Positions 1 to 8,794 of a stretch of DNA of 64,000 nucleotides are shown one piece after another. This stretch comes from JAEUOS01 sp046160545 (GTDB lineage Bacteria > Pseudomonadota > Gammaproteobacteria > Burkholderiales > JAEUOS01): NCBI GenBank assembly GCA_046160545.1, contig JBJXGS010000048.1, positions 1 through 64,000 on the forward strand, read 5' to 3'. The notes beneath the pieces were generated by a model. That model saw only the letters and a list, made by a program, of their open reading frames with translations, was not told where the DNA came from and did not search any database. Position numbers and translations under genes: made by a program. Position 1 is the stretch's first letter. Every line of letters starts with the position of its first letter.

Positions 1-69
1 GCGCTTTTCGGCCATGACGATGCGCACCTTGCGCACGAACGGACTGCTGTTGGAGCCGATGAGTTTCAT
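1..69 (-). CDS. Glutathione S-transferase, N-terminal fragment (runs off window)
   Basis: Only the first 23 codons lie in the window. They start at an ATG at 69-67 on the minus strand and read MKLIGSNSSPFVRKVRIVMA, then EKR. This is the usual opening of the thioredoxin-like domain of bacterial glutathione S-transferases: a beta strand, then a Ser-Pro-Phe-Val-Arg-Lys turn that holds the glutathione-binding region, then the first helix. The enzyme would conjugate glutathione to electrophiles in the cytoplasm. It is divergent from purB. The rest of the gene lies to the left of the window, so subclass and completeness cannot be judged. Confidence 0.75.
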   Translation of the reverse strand, partial: MKLIGSNSSPFVRKVRIVMAEKR

Positions 70-104
70 CTGGAAGGACGCGACTGCGGAACGCAGCGGG
101 CGCG

Positions 105-110
105 ATTATA
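105..110 (-). promoter_or_regulatory. Likely -10 element of the glutathione S-transferase gene
   Basis: On the minus strand these bases read TATAAT, an exact sigma-70 -10 hexamer, in an otherwise GC-rich gap. It would start transcription near base 98 and give a leader of about 30 bases. No good -35 hexamer is visible at 16-18 bases spacing, so the assignment rests on the -10 match and position. Confidence 0.45.
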
Positions 111-177
111 ACAACCGCCTTTGCGCCGAGCGCGGCGATAGAATGCGTGTTGCCGACGCCTTGCGCCGCATCGATCC

Positions 178-1539
178 ATGCCTGCCCCACTCGATTCCCT
201 GTCGCCGCTCGACGGCCGCTACGCGGCACGCCTTGACCCATTGCGCGAGCACTTGTCCGAGTTCGCGTTGATGCGCGCGCGCGTCGAAGTCGAGGTCGCC
301 TGGCTGGCCGCTCTGTCGTGCGCGGGGTTGCCCGAGTTGCCCGCGTTCACGCCCGCGGTAGCCGATGCGCTCGCCGCGCTGGTAACCGGATTCGACGCGG
401 CGGCGGCGGCACGCATCAAGGCGATTGAACGGGTCACCAACCACGATGTCAAGGCGGTCGAGTACTTCATCGCCGAGCGCATGGCGGGGTTTGCCGATTT
501 TGCAGCGGCGACCAACTTCATCCATTTCGCCTGCACCTCCGAGGACATCAACAACCTGGCCTGGGGGCTCATGGTCAGCCGCGCGCGGCGCCAGGTGTTG
601 CTGCCGCGCATGCGAGGCGTGCACGCGTCCGTGCGCTCACTGGCGCATGGCGAAGCCGACACGCCGATGTTGGCGCGCACCCATGGCCAGCCGGCCACGC
701 CGACGACCCTGGGCAAGGAAGCGGCCAACGTCGCGGCCCGACTGGCGCGCGCGATCGCAAGCTTCGAGCGGGTCGAGTTGACGGCCAAGATGAACGGCGC
801 CACCGGCAACTTCAACGCGCATCGCGTCGCCTATCCAGCCCTCGATTGGGAGGCGCTGGCGCGGTCAGTTGTCGAAGGCCTGGGCCTCGGCTTCAATGCG
901 CACACCACCCAGATCGAGCCGCACGACTGCCTGGCCGAACTGTTCGATGCCCTGGCGCGCGCCAATACTGTCTGCCTGGACTGGTGTCGCGATGTCTGGG
1001 GCTACATTTCGCTGGGGTATTTTCGCCAGAAACTGAAGGACGGCGAGGTCGGTTCCTCGACCATGCCGCACAAGGTCAACCCGATCGACTTCGAAAACGC
1101 CGAGGGCAACTTCGGACTCGCGACCGCAATCCTGCGCCACCTGGCTGACAAGTTGCCGGTGTCGCGCTGGCAGCGTGACCTGACGGATTCGACGGTAATG
1201 CGCAACATCGGGGTGGCATTCGGACATGCGCTGCTGGCGCTCGATTCCCTGGCCGCAGGCATGAACAAGCTGACCGTCGATCGCGCCCGCCTGGCTCTTG
1301 ATCTGGATTGCAACTGGGAAGTCCTGGCAGAAGCGGTGCAGACTGTCATGCGCCGCTACGGCGTGGATGAACCCTACGAGAAACTCAAGGCGCTGACCCG
1401 CGGCAAGGCCATCACGCGCGAGGTACTGGCGGCTTTCATCGATGCGTTGCCCATCCCTGCTGGCGCCAAGGCCGAACTCGCGGCGCTGACTCCGGCGACC
1501 TACGTGGGTGCGGCTGCCGAACTGGCGCGGCGCGCCTGA
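178..1539 (+). CDS. purB: Adenylosuccinate lyase
   Basis: 453 residues, the size of the E. coli-type PurB of the fumarase/aspartase superfamily. It splits SAICAR to AICAR plus fumarate, and adenylosuccinate to AMP plus fumarate, in purine synthesis. The N-terminus DSLSPLDGRYA is typical of this group. The three conserved regions are present: TSEDINN near residues 120-126, RTHGQPATP near 167-175 with the catalytic His at 169, and the signature loop GSSTMPHKVNP near 292-302, which carries the catalytic Ser. The ATG at 178 gives the family's normal N-terminus. A TAGAAT at 139-144 could be its -10 box. The secreted-protein gene begins 11 bases after its stop. Confidence 0.96.
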   Translation: MPAPLDSLSPLDGRYAARLDPLREHLSEFALMRARVEVEVAWLAALSCAGLPELPAFTPAVADALAALVTGFDAAAAARIKAIERVTNHDVKAVEYFIAERMAGFADFAAATNFIHFACTSEDINNLAWGLMVSRARRQVLLPRMRGVHASVRSLAHGEADTPMLARTHGQPATPTTLGKEAANVAARLARAIASFERVELTAKMNGATGNFNAHRVAYPALDWEALARSVVEGLGLGFNAHTTQIEPHDCLAELFDALARANTVCLDWCRDVWGYISLGYFRQKLKDGEVGSSTMPHKVNPIDFENAEGNFGLATAILRHLADKLPVSRWQRDLTDSTVMRNIGVAFGHALLALDSLAAGMNKLTVDRARLALDLDCNWEVLAEAVQTVMRRYGVDEPYEKLKALTRGKAITREVLAAFIDALPIPAGAKAELAALTPATYVGAAAELARRA

Positions 1540-1550
1540 GTCAGACCAGC

Positions 1551-2240
1551 ATGACTCCTGCGCGCGCCGCGATCCTGGGTGCGTTCCTGGCTTTGGGTTT
1601 TTTGCTGCCGCATGGTCTCGTGTTGGCGCAGCCGCAGGCACCTCGGCCTGACGCCGGACGGCCACTCGCCGCCGATACCGGACCCATCATCCGTCCCGAC
1701 GTGCAGGAAGGCGACCAATGGGTCTATCGGCGTACCGGCGATGGCGCCCCGCGCGCGTTGCGGCAGACCATCACGCGCCGGGTCGTGCAGGGCATCTCGC
1801 TATTGACCGAGGTCTCCGACTCGGCCGACACGACGGTCACTGTCTATGACCGCAGCTGGGGACTGATCGGCAGTGGCTTCAACGACTACCGGCCGCCCCT
1901 GGCCTATTACTCGTTTCCGCTGTACGCGGGAAAGCGCTGGGGCATCGACTCCGAGGTCAGCAATTTCGGCGCCGGGCAGACCGGACGAATGCGTGGCGAG
2001 GGGCGCGCGGTGGCCTGGGAGGAGATACAGGTGCCGGCCGGGCGCTTCACGACGCTGCGCATCGAGGTGCGCATCGAGACGACCGACCCCGGGGATGCGG
2101 CCCGCACCTTGACGGTCAGCGAGACCCACTGGTACGCGCGCAACGTGCTGCGCCCGGTGCGTGTAGTGTCCGAGTCGCGCGTCGGCGCGGAGGCTGCCCG
2201 CAGCGAAACCATCGAGCTGGTCTCCTACCGCCTCGAGTAG
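1551..2240 (+). CDS. Secreted protein of unknown function
   Basis: 229 residues. The first 26 or so form a clear signal peptide (short basic start, long hydrophobic core, then VLA-QPQ). The mature part is mostly predicted beta, with a motif of the type EGDQWVYRR near residue 53 and VPAGRFTTLRIEV near 163. These resemble periplasmic proteins with a DUF3108/TapB-like fold, in which a measured conversion-factor segment is followed by PAG-x-F. That resemblance is by eye only. It starts 11 bases after purB and may share its transcript, but nothing links it to purine synthesis. No catalytic motif is evident. Confidence 0.6.
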   Translation: MTPARAAILGAFLALGFLLPHGLVLAQPQAPRPDAGRPLAADTGPIIRPDVQEGDQWVYRRTGDGAPRALRQTITRRVVQGISLLTEVSDSADTTVTVYDRSWGLIGSGFNDYRPPLAYYSFPLYAGKRWGIDSEVSNFGAGQTGRMRGEGRAVAWEEIQVPAGRFTTLRIEVRIETTDPGDAARTLTVSETHWYARNVLRPVRVVSESRVGAEAARSETIELVSYRLE

Positions 2241-2403
2241 CCCGCGCTTCTGCGGCGCGCCAAGGCAGCCGAAACGGACCGGCATGGAATATGGCCGCGC
2301 CCCAAGTGTTATAAACAGTCTCGGCGATTCCCTCACCCAGGAGCTTGTGGGGATGGCGAGGGCCGCGATCTTTCCCTGAGTCTTTTAACCCGGAGAAATT
2401 CTC

Positions 2404-2853
2404 ATGAAGAAGGTATTGTTGGGCGCTGCCCTGATCGGCGCGGTCGTTGTCGGAACGGCGCAGGCGCAAGTGCCGGCGGATCGCTCGGTCAAGTTCCGGC
2501 AGAGCCATTTCGTCGTGCTTGGCGGTGCGGTGGGCCGCATCGACGCGCACATCAAGGGCACACGTGCCTTGGACCCGGCTGCGCTTCAGGCGTCCGCGAT
2601 TGTTGCCGACCAGATGGCGCAGTTCGTCTTCAATGGTTTCCTGCAGGGCACCGAACAGGCGGCCCCCACGCGTGCCAAGCCGGAAATCTGGAAAGAGTGG
2701 GACAAGTTCAAGAAGCTGGAGTCCGACATGCAGGGCGCCACGGCCAAGCTGGTCGAGGCCTCGCGGTCCAACGACGCCAAGGCGCTGCAGGCTGCCTTCG
2801 GCGGGGTCGGGCAGAGCTGCAAGGCCTGCCACGACGTCTATCGGACTCAGTAA
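2404..2853 (+). CDS. Cytochrome c' (class II c-type cytochrome)
   Basis: 149 residues with a signal peptide (cleavage after AQA, about residue 21). The single haem-binding motif C-K-A-C-H is at residues 139-143, at the very C-terminus. A C-terminal CxxCH after a four-helix-bundle-length domain is diagnostic of cytochrome c' (NO binding or periplasmic electron carrier). The motif RQSHF near residue 34 sits where the family has its N-terminal helix. The gene has its own Shine-Dalgarno (GGAG, 8 bases before ATG) and a strong terminator behind it. A b561-type cytochrome is convergent on the other side of that terminator, a common neighbourhood for this family. Confidence 0.88.
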   Translation: MKKVLLGAALIGAVVVGTAQAQVPADRSVKFRQSHFVVLGGAVGRIDAHIKGTRALDPAALQASAIVADQMAQFVFNGFLQGTEQAAPTRAKPEIWKEWDKFKKLESDMQGATAKLVEASRSNDAKALQAAFGGVGQSCKACHDVYRTQ

Positions 2854-2870
2854 CCCGTAGCTGGGAAGCA

Positions 2871-2897
2871 AAAAGCCGGGCGGTGCGCCCGGCTTTT
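2871..2897. terminator. Bidirectional intrinsic terminator between cytochrome c' and cytochrome b genes
   Basis: A 7-bp GC stem (GCCGGGC at 2875-2881 with GCCCGGC at 2887-2893) and a 5-base loop is flanked by A4 on the left and T6 on the right. It can therefore end transcripts from both directions. It lies 17 bases past the cytochrome c' stop. Confidence 0.9.
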
Positions 2898-2975
2898 TTA
2901 CGACCTGTTTTCCCGTACGCGGACTTGCGTGCCCCTAGGAAGGCGGGCAAGGACGCCGCCGGGACGCCGTCCGCT

Positions 2976-3680
2976 TCAGGGGGACGCCGCGTTGACCAGC
3001 CAGTAGACCCCCGCGGCCGAAAGCGCCAGAAGGATCACGGCTACTAGCGGGCTGCCGAAGCGCGACTCGGCGACCTGGCCGGCGACGCGCTTGAAGCCGG
3101 TCAGCATGGGTCTGACGAGGTTCTCGCGGTGATAGAAGTAGTAAAACGCAATCGCCAGGATGTGCAGCACCACCAGCGCGATGATGATCTTCTCATTGAG
3201 GTGGTGCAGGGAGGTAATGCGGTCCGATATCGCCTTGGTGATCCACGGCACAAGCGGTGCTTCGTAGAACGAGTCGTCGTTGACGAACAGGCCCGAGACA
3301 GCCTGGAACAGGAGCGCGGCCAGTAGCGCCAGCACCGACAGCGCGCCCAGTGGGTTGTGCCCGACGCTGGGCTTGTGGCCGGCGCGGTCGAACATTGCCT
3401 TGAAGGCTGCCAACACGGCCGCGGGCCCGCGCACGAACGAGGCAAAGCGCGCGTGGGTGCCGCCGACAAAGCCCCAGACGATGCGAAACGTGAGGAGCGC
3501 CAGGATCGCGTAGCCGCTCCACATGTGGTACTTGAAGGCGGCTCCGCCGACCTTGATGGTGACAAACGAGGTCACCACCAGGACCAGCAAGGCCCAATGG
3601 AAAAAGCGCACACCCAGGTCCCAGACCGGGATGTCACGCTCTTCGCCGTCGCGGCGGGGTTCCTGCGATTGATTGTCCAT
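2976..3680 (-). CDS. Cytochrome b561 / Ni,Fe-hydrogenase b-type membrane cytochrome
   Basis: 234 residues. The start, VWDLGVRFFHWALL, matches the first transmembrane helix of diheme b-type cytochromes, with a haem-ligand His. Further helices carry His residues: KYHMWSGYAIL, and LHHLNEKIIIALVVLHILAI followed by the FYYFYHRE segment. Roughly five hydrophobic segments are visible. Such proteins shuttle electrons between quinol and periplasmic c-type cytochromes. The convergent neighbour is a cytochrome c', a plausible partner. It lies 86 bases downstream of secF on the same strand and could be read through from that operon. Confidence 0.85.
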   Translation of the reverse strand: MDNQSQEPRRDGEERDIPVWDLGVRFFHWALLVLVVTSFVTIKVGGAAFKYHMWSGYAILALLTFRIVWGFVGGTHARFASFVRGPAAVLAAFKAMFDRAGHKPSVGHNPLGALSVLALLAALLFQAVSGLFVNDDSFYEAPLVPWITKAISDRITSLHHLNEKIIIALVVLHILAIAFYYFYHRENLVRPMLTGFKRVAGQVAESRFGSPLVAVILLALSAAGVYWLVNAASP

Positions 3681-3766
3681 GGCCTGGTCCGGGGCGGAAA
3701 CGCTGACGCGCTCAAGGCGGCAAATCTAGCCGCCCGGGCCCGCCTTGTCCAGTGCAGGCAGGCGGG

Positions 3767-4747
3767 TCAGACTACCGCGCCGTCGGTCGGGCCGCGGTCG
3801 GGTGTCGGCGGCTTGATCAGGTCTTCGCGCGAAATCCCCAGCCACATGACGATCGGACTTGCCACCAGGACCGAGGAGTAGATGCCGAAAAGGATACCGA
3901 TGGTCAGGGCCAGTGCGAAGTAATGCAGGGTCGGTCCGCCGAAGATCAGCATGGTTGTCACCATCATCTGCGTGCTGCCGTGCGTGATGATGGTGCGCGA
4001 GATGGTGCTTGTGATCGCATGGTTGATCACCTCGGGCACGGACATGCCACGGCGGCGGCGAAAGGTCTCGCGCACGCGGTCGAAGACGACCACCGACTCG
4101 TTGACCGAGTACCCCAGCACGGCCAGGACCGCCGCCAGCACCGAGAGCGAAAACTCCCACTGGAAGAACGCGAAAAAGCCCAGGATGATGACCACGTCGT
4201 GCAGGTTGGCGATGATGGCGGCGACCGAGAACTTCCATTCGAAGCGCATCGCCAGGTAGGCCATGATGCCCAGGCATACCACCAGGAGCGCGAGCGCGCC
4301 GTCGGTGGCGAGTTCGCGGCCTACCTGCGGGCCGACGAACTCCACCCGCGTGATGGCGCCACCCGCACCGCCGGGCGCGACGGCGGCAGCCTCGAATTTC
4401 TTCTGGTCGAATGCGGGCTTTCCGGTCTGCGGGTCGACCCCGGCAAAAGCGGGATTGGTCGCGTCCTTGAGAGCCAGGCGAATCATGACGTCGCGCGAGG
4501 TGCCGAAATTCTGCACCTGCGGCTCGTGCACACCCAGGCGATCCAGCGCGGTGCGGATCTCGGCCAGTTTCGCCGCTTCGGTGTAGCGCGCCTCGATGAC
4601 CACCCCGCCTGTGAATTCGATCGAGAAGTTGAGTCCGCGCAGCACCAGGAAGGCCACCGCGAGAACGAAGGTGGCAAACGAGATGATGTTGAAGATCAGC
4701 GCATACCGCATGAACGGTATGTCGCGACGGATGCGGAAGAATTCCAT
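3767..4747 (-). CDS. secF: Protein translocase subunit SecF
   Basis: 326 residues, an inner-membrane part of the SecDF complex that uses the proton gradient to pull proteins across after SecYEG. The N-terminal first helix (residues 15-35) is followed by the family strand motif LNFSIEFTGGVVIEARY. The periplasmic domain comes next, then five more helices in the second half with the conserved GYSVNESVVVFDRVRE, which carries proton-path residues. A hydrophilic insert near residues 115-130 is longer than in E. coli. It sits 18 bases after secD, in the order yajC-secD-secF. Confidence 0.96.
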   Translation of the reverse strand: MEFFRIRRDIPFMRYALIFNIISFATFVLAVAFLVLRGLNFSIEFTGGVVIEARYTEAAKLAEIRTALDRLGVHEPQVQNFGTSRDVMIRLALKDATNPAFAGVDPQTGKPAFDQKKFEAAAVAPGGAGGAITRVEFVGPQVGRELATDGALALLVVCLGIMAYLAMRFEWKFSVAAIIANLHDVVIILGFFAFFQWEFSLSVLAAVLAVLGYSVNESVVVFDRVRETFRRRRGMSVPEVINHAITSTISRTIITHGSTQMMVTTMLIFGGPTLHYFALALTIGILFGIYSSVLVASPIVMWLGISREDLIKPPTPDRGPTDGAVV

Positions 4748-4765
4748 TGTGGTGACTCCGTGCGC

Positions 4766-6658
4766 TCAGGCCTTGGCCGGCGGCTTGGCGTCGCCGCTAC
4801 CGGGCTGCCAGACTTCGCCAATCGATACCTTGGCGAGCTTGCGGCGTGACCCGTAGACAATATTGACGATGCCGCGCGACACCACCACTGACGAGAAGAT
4901 GGATGTGAGGATGCCCAGGCAGTGCACCACGGCGAAACCACGCACCGCGCCCGAGCCGAAGATCAACAGCGCCAGTCCGGCGATGAGCGTGGTGACGTTT
5001 GAATCCAGGATGGTGCCGAAGGCGCGGTCGTAGCCGGTCGCGATCGCTGCTTGCGGCGTTGCGCCGCCGCGCAGTTCCTCGCGGATACGCTCGTTGATCA
5101 GCACGTTGGCGTCGATCGCCATGCCGAGCGTCAGTGCGATCGCGGCGATACCGGGCAGGGTGAGCGTTGCCTGCAGCAGCGACAGGAGCGCAATCAGGAA
5201 CAGCAGGTTGGATGCCAGCGCGACCACCGAGATCAGGCCGAAGATCACGTAGTAGCCGATCATGAACACCGCGATGGCGGCAAACCCGTAGAGAGTCGAG
5301 TTGAACCCCTTGGCGATGTTCTCGGCGCCCAGGCTCGGGCCGACGGTGCGTTCCTCGATGATCTCCATGGGAGCAGCCAGCGCGCCGGAGCGCAGCAGCA
5401 GCGCGACATCGCTCGCTTCCTGCGTGGTCATCGCGCCGCTGATCTGCACCCGTCCGCCGCCGATTTCCCCGCGGATCACCGGCGCGGTCACCACCTCGCC
5501 CTTGTTTTTCTCGACGAGCAGGATCGCCATGCGCTTCCCGACGTTCTCGCGCGTGAGTTCCTTGAAGATGCGCGAACCCTGGGAATCGAGGGTCAGGTGC
5601 ACGGCCGGTTCCTGGGTCTGGCCGTCGAAGCCCGGCTGCGCGTCGGTCAGGCGGTCGCCGGTCAGCATGACCTGCTTGCGCACCATGATGGGCACTGCGC
5701 CGCGCCGCGTGTTCTCGGTGAAACGCTCGCAGCCGAACGGCACCTGCCCGGCTGCCGCGGCCGAGGTTTCCTCGGGCGACTCGCAAACCATTCGCAGCTC
5801 GAGTGATGCAGTACGCCCAAGGATGGTCTTGACCTGTGCCGGATCCTGCACGCCGGGCAACTGCACCACGATGCGGTCGGCCCCCTGCTGTTGAATCACC
5901 GGCTCGGCCACGCCCAGCGCGTTGACACGGTTGTTGAAGGTGGTGATGTTCTGCTTGATGGCGTTTTCCTGAACCCGACGCTCGGCCTCGGGTTTGATGG
6001 TCGCGCTCAAGCGGAATTCGCCATCCGTAGCGGCCTCGGCCAGTGCCAGGTCCGCGAGTCCGTCGCTGATCACGGCCTTGGCGCGTTCGCGCGTGACGTC
6101 GTCACGGAATTTGATCGTGATGACGCTGCCCTGGCGCTCTATGCCGGCATGGCGCACGTTCTTGTCGCGCAGCAGCGTGCGCAAATCGCCGGTGAGGGCA
6201 TCCAGGCGCTTGGTGAGCGCCGCCTTCATGTCCACCTGGTACAGGAAGTGCACGCCGCCGCGCAGGTCCAGGCCCAGGTACATGGGCAGGGCGCGCAGCG
6301 CGGTCAGCCACGCGGGCGAGTTCGACAACAGGTTGAGCGCGACGGTGAAGCTCGGGTCGTCCTTGTCCGGGTTGAGTGCCTTCTCGAGAACGTCCTTGGC
6401 CTTCAATTGCGTGTCGGTGTCACGAAACCGCGATTTGATGCTGTTGGTGTCGGGAAAGACCCCGCTGGTTTCGACTGCGGCCTGCTTGAGGGCGGCTTCG
6501 ACCCGCTGGCGAACCGCATCGTCGATCTTGACGGTGGCCTTGGCGCTGGAGACCTGCACCGCCGGCGCCTCGCCGAAGAAATTCGGCGTCGTGTAGACGA
6601 GTCCGAGGATCAACGCCAGGGCGATGATCACGTAGGTCCAGAGCGGATAGCGATTCAT
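4766..6658 (-). CDS. secD: Protein translocase subunit SecD
   Basis: 630 residues, typical for the proteobacterial protein. After the first helix (about residues 6-24) comes the long periplasmic P1 region, with the family landmark YLGLDLRGGVHFLYQVD. The SecD/SecF-like P4 region includes IVVQLPGVQDPAQVK. The C-terminal five-helix domain carries LGMAIDANVLINERIREEL, the counterpart of the proton-relay segment. It works with SecF and YajC at the inner membrane. The gene starts with ATG 37 bases after the yajC stop. Confidence 0.96.
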   Translation of the reverse strand: MNRYPLWTYVIIALALILGLVYTTPNFFGEAPAVQVSSAKATVKIDDAVRQRVEAALKQAAVETSGVFPDTNSIKSRFRDTDTQLKAKDVLEKALNPDKDDPSFTVALNLLSNSPAWLTALRALPMYLGLDLRGGVHFLYQVDMKAALTKRLDALTGDLRTLLRDKNVRHAGIERQGSVITIKFRDDVTRERAKAVISDGLADLALAEAATDGEFRLSATIKPEAERRVQENAIKQNITTFNNRVNALGVAEPVIQQQGADRIVVQLPGVQDPAQVKTILGRTASLELRMVCESPEETSAAAAGQVPFGCERFTENTRRGAVPIMVRKQVMLTGDRLTDAQPGFDGQTQEPAVHLTLDSQGSRIFKELTRENVGKRMAILLVEKNKGEVVTAPVIRGEIGGGRVQISGAMTTQEASDVALLLRSGALAAPMEIIEERTVGPSLGAENIAKGFNSTLYGFAAIAVFMIGYYVIFGLISVVALASNLLFLIALLSLLQATLTLPGIAAIALTLGMAIDANVLINERIREELRGGATPQAAIATGYDRAFGTILDSNVTTLIAGLALLIFGSGAVRGFAVVHCLGILTSIFSSVVVSRGIVNIVYGSRRKLAKVSIGEVWQPGSGDAKPPAKA

Positions 6659-6695
6659 GTATTTGAGACCGATGGGCGAGCGACGGCCGCCGGCA

Positions 6696-7022
6696 TCAGA
6701 TGGCCTTGATGGTGCCCTTGGGCAGGAGCATCTGCACGGCGGCGCGTTGCACCACGACCTGTGTGTTGTCGGCGATCTCGACGGTGACGTAGGACTCGGT
6801 GACCTTGATGACGCGACCGAGGATGCCGCCGGCGGAGACCACTTCGTCGCCGGTCTTGATGGCGTCGATCATGGCGCGATGCTCCTTTTGCCGCTTCATC
6901 TGCGGTCGGATCATCATGAAGTACAGCAGAACGAACATCAGCACGATGGGCAGGAGGCCCATCATTGTGTCGCCGGTGCTCGCTGCAGCGGGCGCTTGGG
7001 CATAGGCGGAAGAGATCAACAC
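6696..7022 (-). CDS. yajC: Sec translocon accessory protein YajC
   Basis: 108 residues with one membrane helix (about residues 23-42, LLPIVLMFVLLYFMMIRPQM), then the conserved RPQ-K-R-x-KEH and a small cytoplasmic domain with GDEVVSAGGILGRV. The start is a GTG at 7022-7020, preceded by GGAG nine bases upstream; a TTG follows directly. YajC associates with SecDF. A TAGAAT on the minus strand at 7080-7075 could be an internal -10 for yajC-secD-secF, separating it from tgt, but no good -35 is seen. Confidence 0.95.
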   Translation of the reverse strand: MLISSAYAQAPAAASTGDTMMGLLPIVLMFVLLYFMMIRPQMKRQKEHRAMIDAIKTGDEVVSAGGILGRVIKVTESYVTVEIADNTQVVVQRAAVQMLLPKGTIKAI

Positions 7023-7168
7023 GGCTTGGCTCCACTAGGAAAAATGGCCGCATGCGAAGTGCGGGCAACCTGAAATTCTAGCACCCGGGCGCGGAATGTC
7101 CGGTGCCGCGGTGGTGCCTTGCATGAAAGCGCCAACTGGCACAACTCGCAGACCCGCCCGCCAAGCCT

Positions 7169-8308
7169 TCAGTGGGCGCCACGCGCACGATCGGCCGCGA
7201 AGCGTTGACGGAAAGTCGCGAAGGTTCCGGCGACGATGGCCGCGCGCATCTCGCGCATCAGGGTGGCGTAGTAGAACAGGTTGTGGATGGTGTTCAAGCG
7301 CGCGCCGAGAATTTCGTTGCTGCGGTGCAGGTGGTGCAGGTAGGCGCGCGAGAAGTTGCGGCACGCATAGCACGCGCAGTCGGCATCCAGCGGCCGCGTA
7401 TCGGCGCGATGCGCGGCATTCTTGATCTTCAGGTCGCCATAGCGGGTGAACAGGTGGCCGTTGCGCGCGTTGCGGGTCGGCATGACGCAGTCGAACATGT
7501 CGATGCCGGCGGCGACGCCGGCGACCAGGTCCTCGGGAGTGCCCACGCCCATCAAGTAGCGCGGCTTGCCCGCCGGCAGGCGCGGTGCGGTGTGCGCGAG
7601 CACGCGCAGCATGTCCTCCTTGGGTTCGCCCACCGAGAGTCCGCCGATGGCGATGCCGGGAAAGCCGATTTCTTCGAGTGCCGCAATCGAGGCGTCGCGC
7701 AGGTGCTCGAACATGCCGCCCTGGACGATGCCGAAAAGCGCGTTGCGGTTTTGCCGCGCGTCGAACTCGCTTTTGGAGCGACGCGCCCAGCGCATCGAGA
7801 GCTGCATCGATTCGCGCGCCTCGGTCTCGGTGGCGGGCCGGCCGTCGATGCTGTACGGCGTGCATTCGTCAAAGGCCATGACGATGTCGGAATCGAGCAC
7901 CGTCTGGATGCGCATCGACTCCTCAGGTGTCAGGAACAGGCGATCGCCGTTGATCGGCGAGGCGAAGCGCACGCCTTCCTCGCTGATCTTGCGCAGTTTT
8001 CCCAGGCTCCACACCTGGAAGCCGCCAGAGTCGGTGAGGATGGAGCGATTCCAGCCCATGAAACGATGCAGCCCGCCGTGCGCGCCGACGACTTCCAGCC
8101 CCGGGCGCAGCCACAGGTGAAAGGTGTTGCCAAGGACGATGCGAGTGTCCATGCCGGCCAGTTCGTCCGGGCTCATCGCCTTGACCGTGCCGTAGGTGCC
8201 GACCGGCATGAAGACCGGCGTGGGTACCGAGCCATGATTGAGACTGACCACGCCGGCGCGAGCGCCGTCGTCGCTTGCGATCAGGTCAAAGCGCAGTCCG
8301 CCCTGCAC
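7169..8308 (-). CDS. tgt: Queuine tRNA-ribosyltransferase (tRNA-guanine transglycosylase)
   Basis: About 379 residues. The enzyme swaps guanine 34 of GUN-anticodon tRNAs for preQ1 in queuosine synthesis. Visible landmarks are NHGSVPTPVFMPVGTYGTVKAM at the start of the barrel (pieces), ILTDSGGFQV for substrate recognition, MFDCVMPTRNARNG with the nucleophilic Asp, and a zinc site C-x-C-x-x-C followed by a His about 26 residues on. The reading frame stays open far upstream. The likely start is the GTG at 8308-8306, because it gives the family's normal N-terminus and lies 26 bases after the Mpo1-like gene's stop. No queA is in the window. It heads the tgt-yajC-secD-secF arrangement common in proteobacteria. 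Confidence 0.95.
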   Translation of the reverse strand: MQGGLRFDLIASDDGARAGVVSLNHGSVPTPVFMPVGTYGTVKAMSPDELAGMDTRIVLGNTFHLWLRPGLEVVGAHGGLHRFMGWNRSILTDSGGFQVWSLGKLRKISEEGVRFASPINGDRLFLTPEESMRIQTVLDSDIVMAFDECTPYSIDGRPATETEARESMQLSMRWARRSKSEFDARQNRNALFGIVQGGMFEHLRDASIAALEEIGFPGIAIGGLSVGEPKEDMLRVLAHTAPRLPAGKPRYLMGVGTPEDLVAGVAAGIDMFDCVMPTRNARNGHLFTRYGDLKIKNAAHRADTRPLDADCACYACRNFSRAYLHHLHRSNEILGARLNTIHNLFYYATLMREMRAAIVAGTFATFRQRFAADRARGAH

Positions 8309-8334
8309 GGGCGGGTGTGTATCCGGAACCGGGT

Positions 8335-8652
8335 TCAGAACTTGATGCGACCGGTCAGGGTCTGCCAGTACATGACCCAGTCCCCGGCTAAGGAGTAGAA
8401 GGGGTACTTGAAGGTGGCCGGACGGTTCTTCTCGAAAAAGAAGTGCCCGACCCAGGCGAAGGCGTAGCCACTCAAGATCGCGGCGATAAGCCAGCCGGGG
8501 CGGCCGGTGGTGGCAAACGTCGCCAGGCAAGCCAAGGCACAGGTCGATCCCGCGAAATGCAGGCGCCGGCATGTCCGGTTGGCGTGTTCGGACAGGTAAT
8601 AGGGGTAGAAATCGGCAAAATTGCCGAATTTGCGGTCGGTGGACTCGGTCAT
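8335..8652 (-). CDS. Mpo1/DUF962-family membrane protein
   Basis: 105 residues. The segment FADFYPYYLSEHANRTCRRL followed by HFAGS is the hallmark of the Mpo1-like (DUF962) family: conserved His residues, the E-H-x-N-R-x-x-R-x-x-H pattern and the later GHFFFEKNRPATF. Two hydrophobic stretches are present. The yeast member is a dioxygenase in 2-hydroxy fatty acid alpha-oxidation; bacterial members are little studied, so that role is inference. The start chosen is ATG at 8652-8650, which gives the family N-terminus; an in-frame upstream start would add 28 unconserved residues. It is probably the first gene of the operon with tgt. Confidence 0.85.
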   Translation of the reverse strand: MTESTDRKFGNFADFYPYYLSEHANRTCRRLHFAGSTCALACLATFATTGRPGWLIAAILSGYAFAWVGHFFFEKNRPATFKYPFYSLAGDWVMYWQTLTGRIKF

Positions 8653-8746
8653 GGCGAGGGGCGGCAGGGACGGGAAAACGGCCGGTCGGCGCATTATCGT
8701 TGGTTGCGCCTGGCAACGGTAAACAAAGTTCAACAAAACGTGCCTT

Positions 8747-8763
8747 CTCGGGCGTGGCCCGAG
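8747..8763. repeat. Perfect hairpin in the leader of prsT
   Basis: CTCGGGC and GCCCGAG form a 7-bp perfect stem around the 3-base loop GTG, ending 31 bases before the prsT start. No T-run follows on the plus strand, so it is not a standard terminator. It could be a leader structure of prsT or a divergent-promoter element. The function is unknown. Confidence 0.4.
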
Positions 8764-8794
8764 GGCGCGTTTCCTCTAGTATTCCTGCCTTGAC

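Noticed and set aside
8653..8794. A second sigma-54 promoter before prsT
   Set aside because: The best GG/GC pair here has 9 rather than 10 bases between them and poor flanks.
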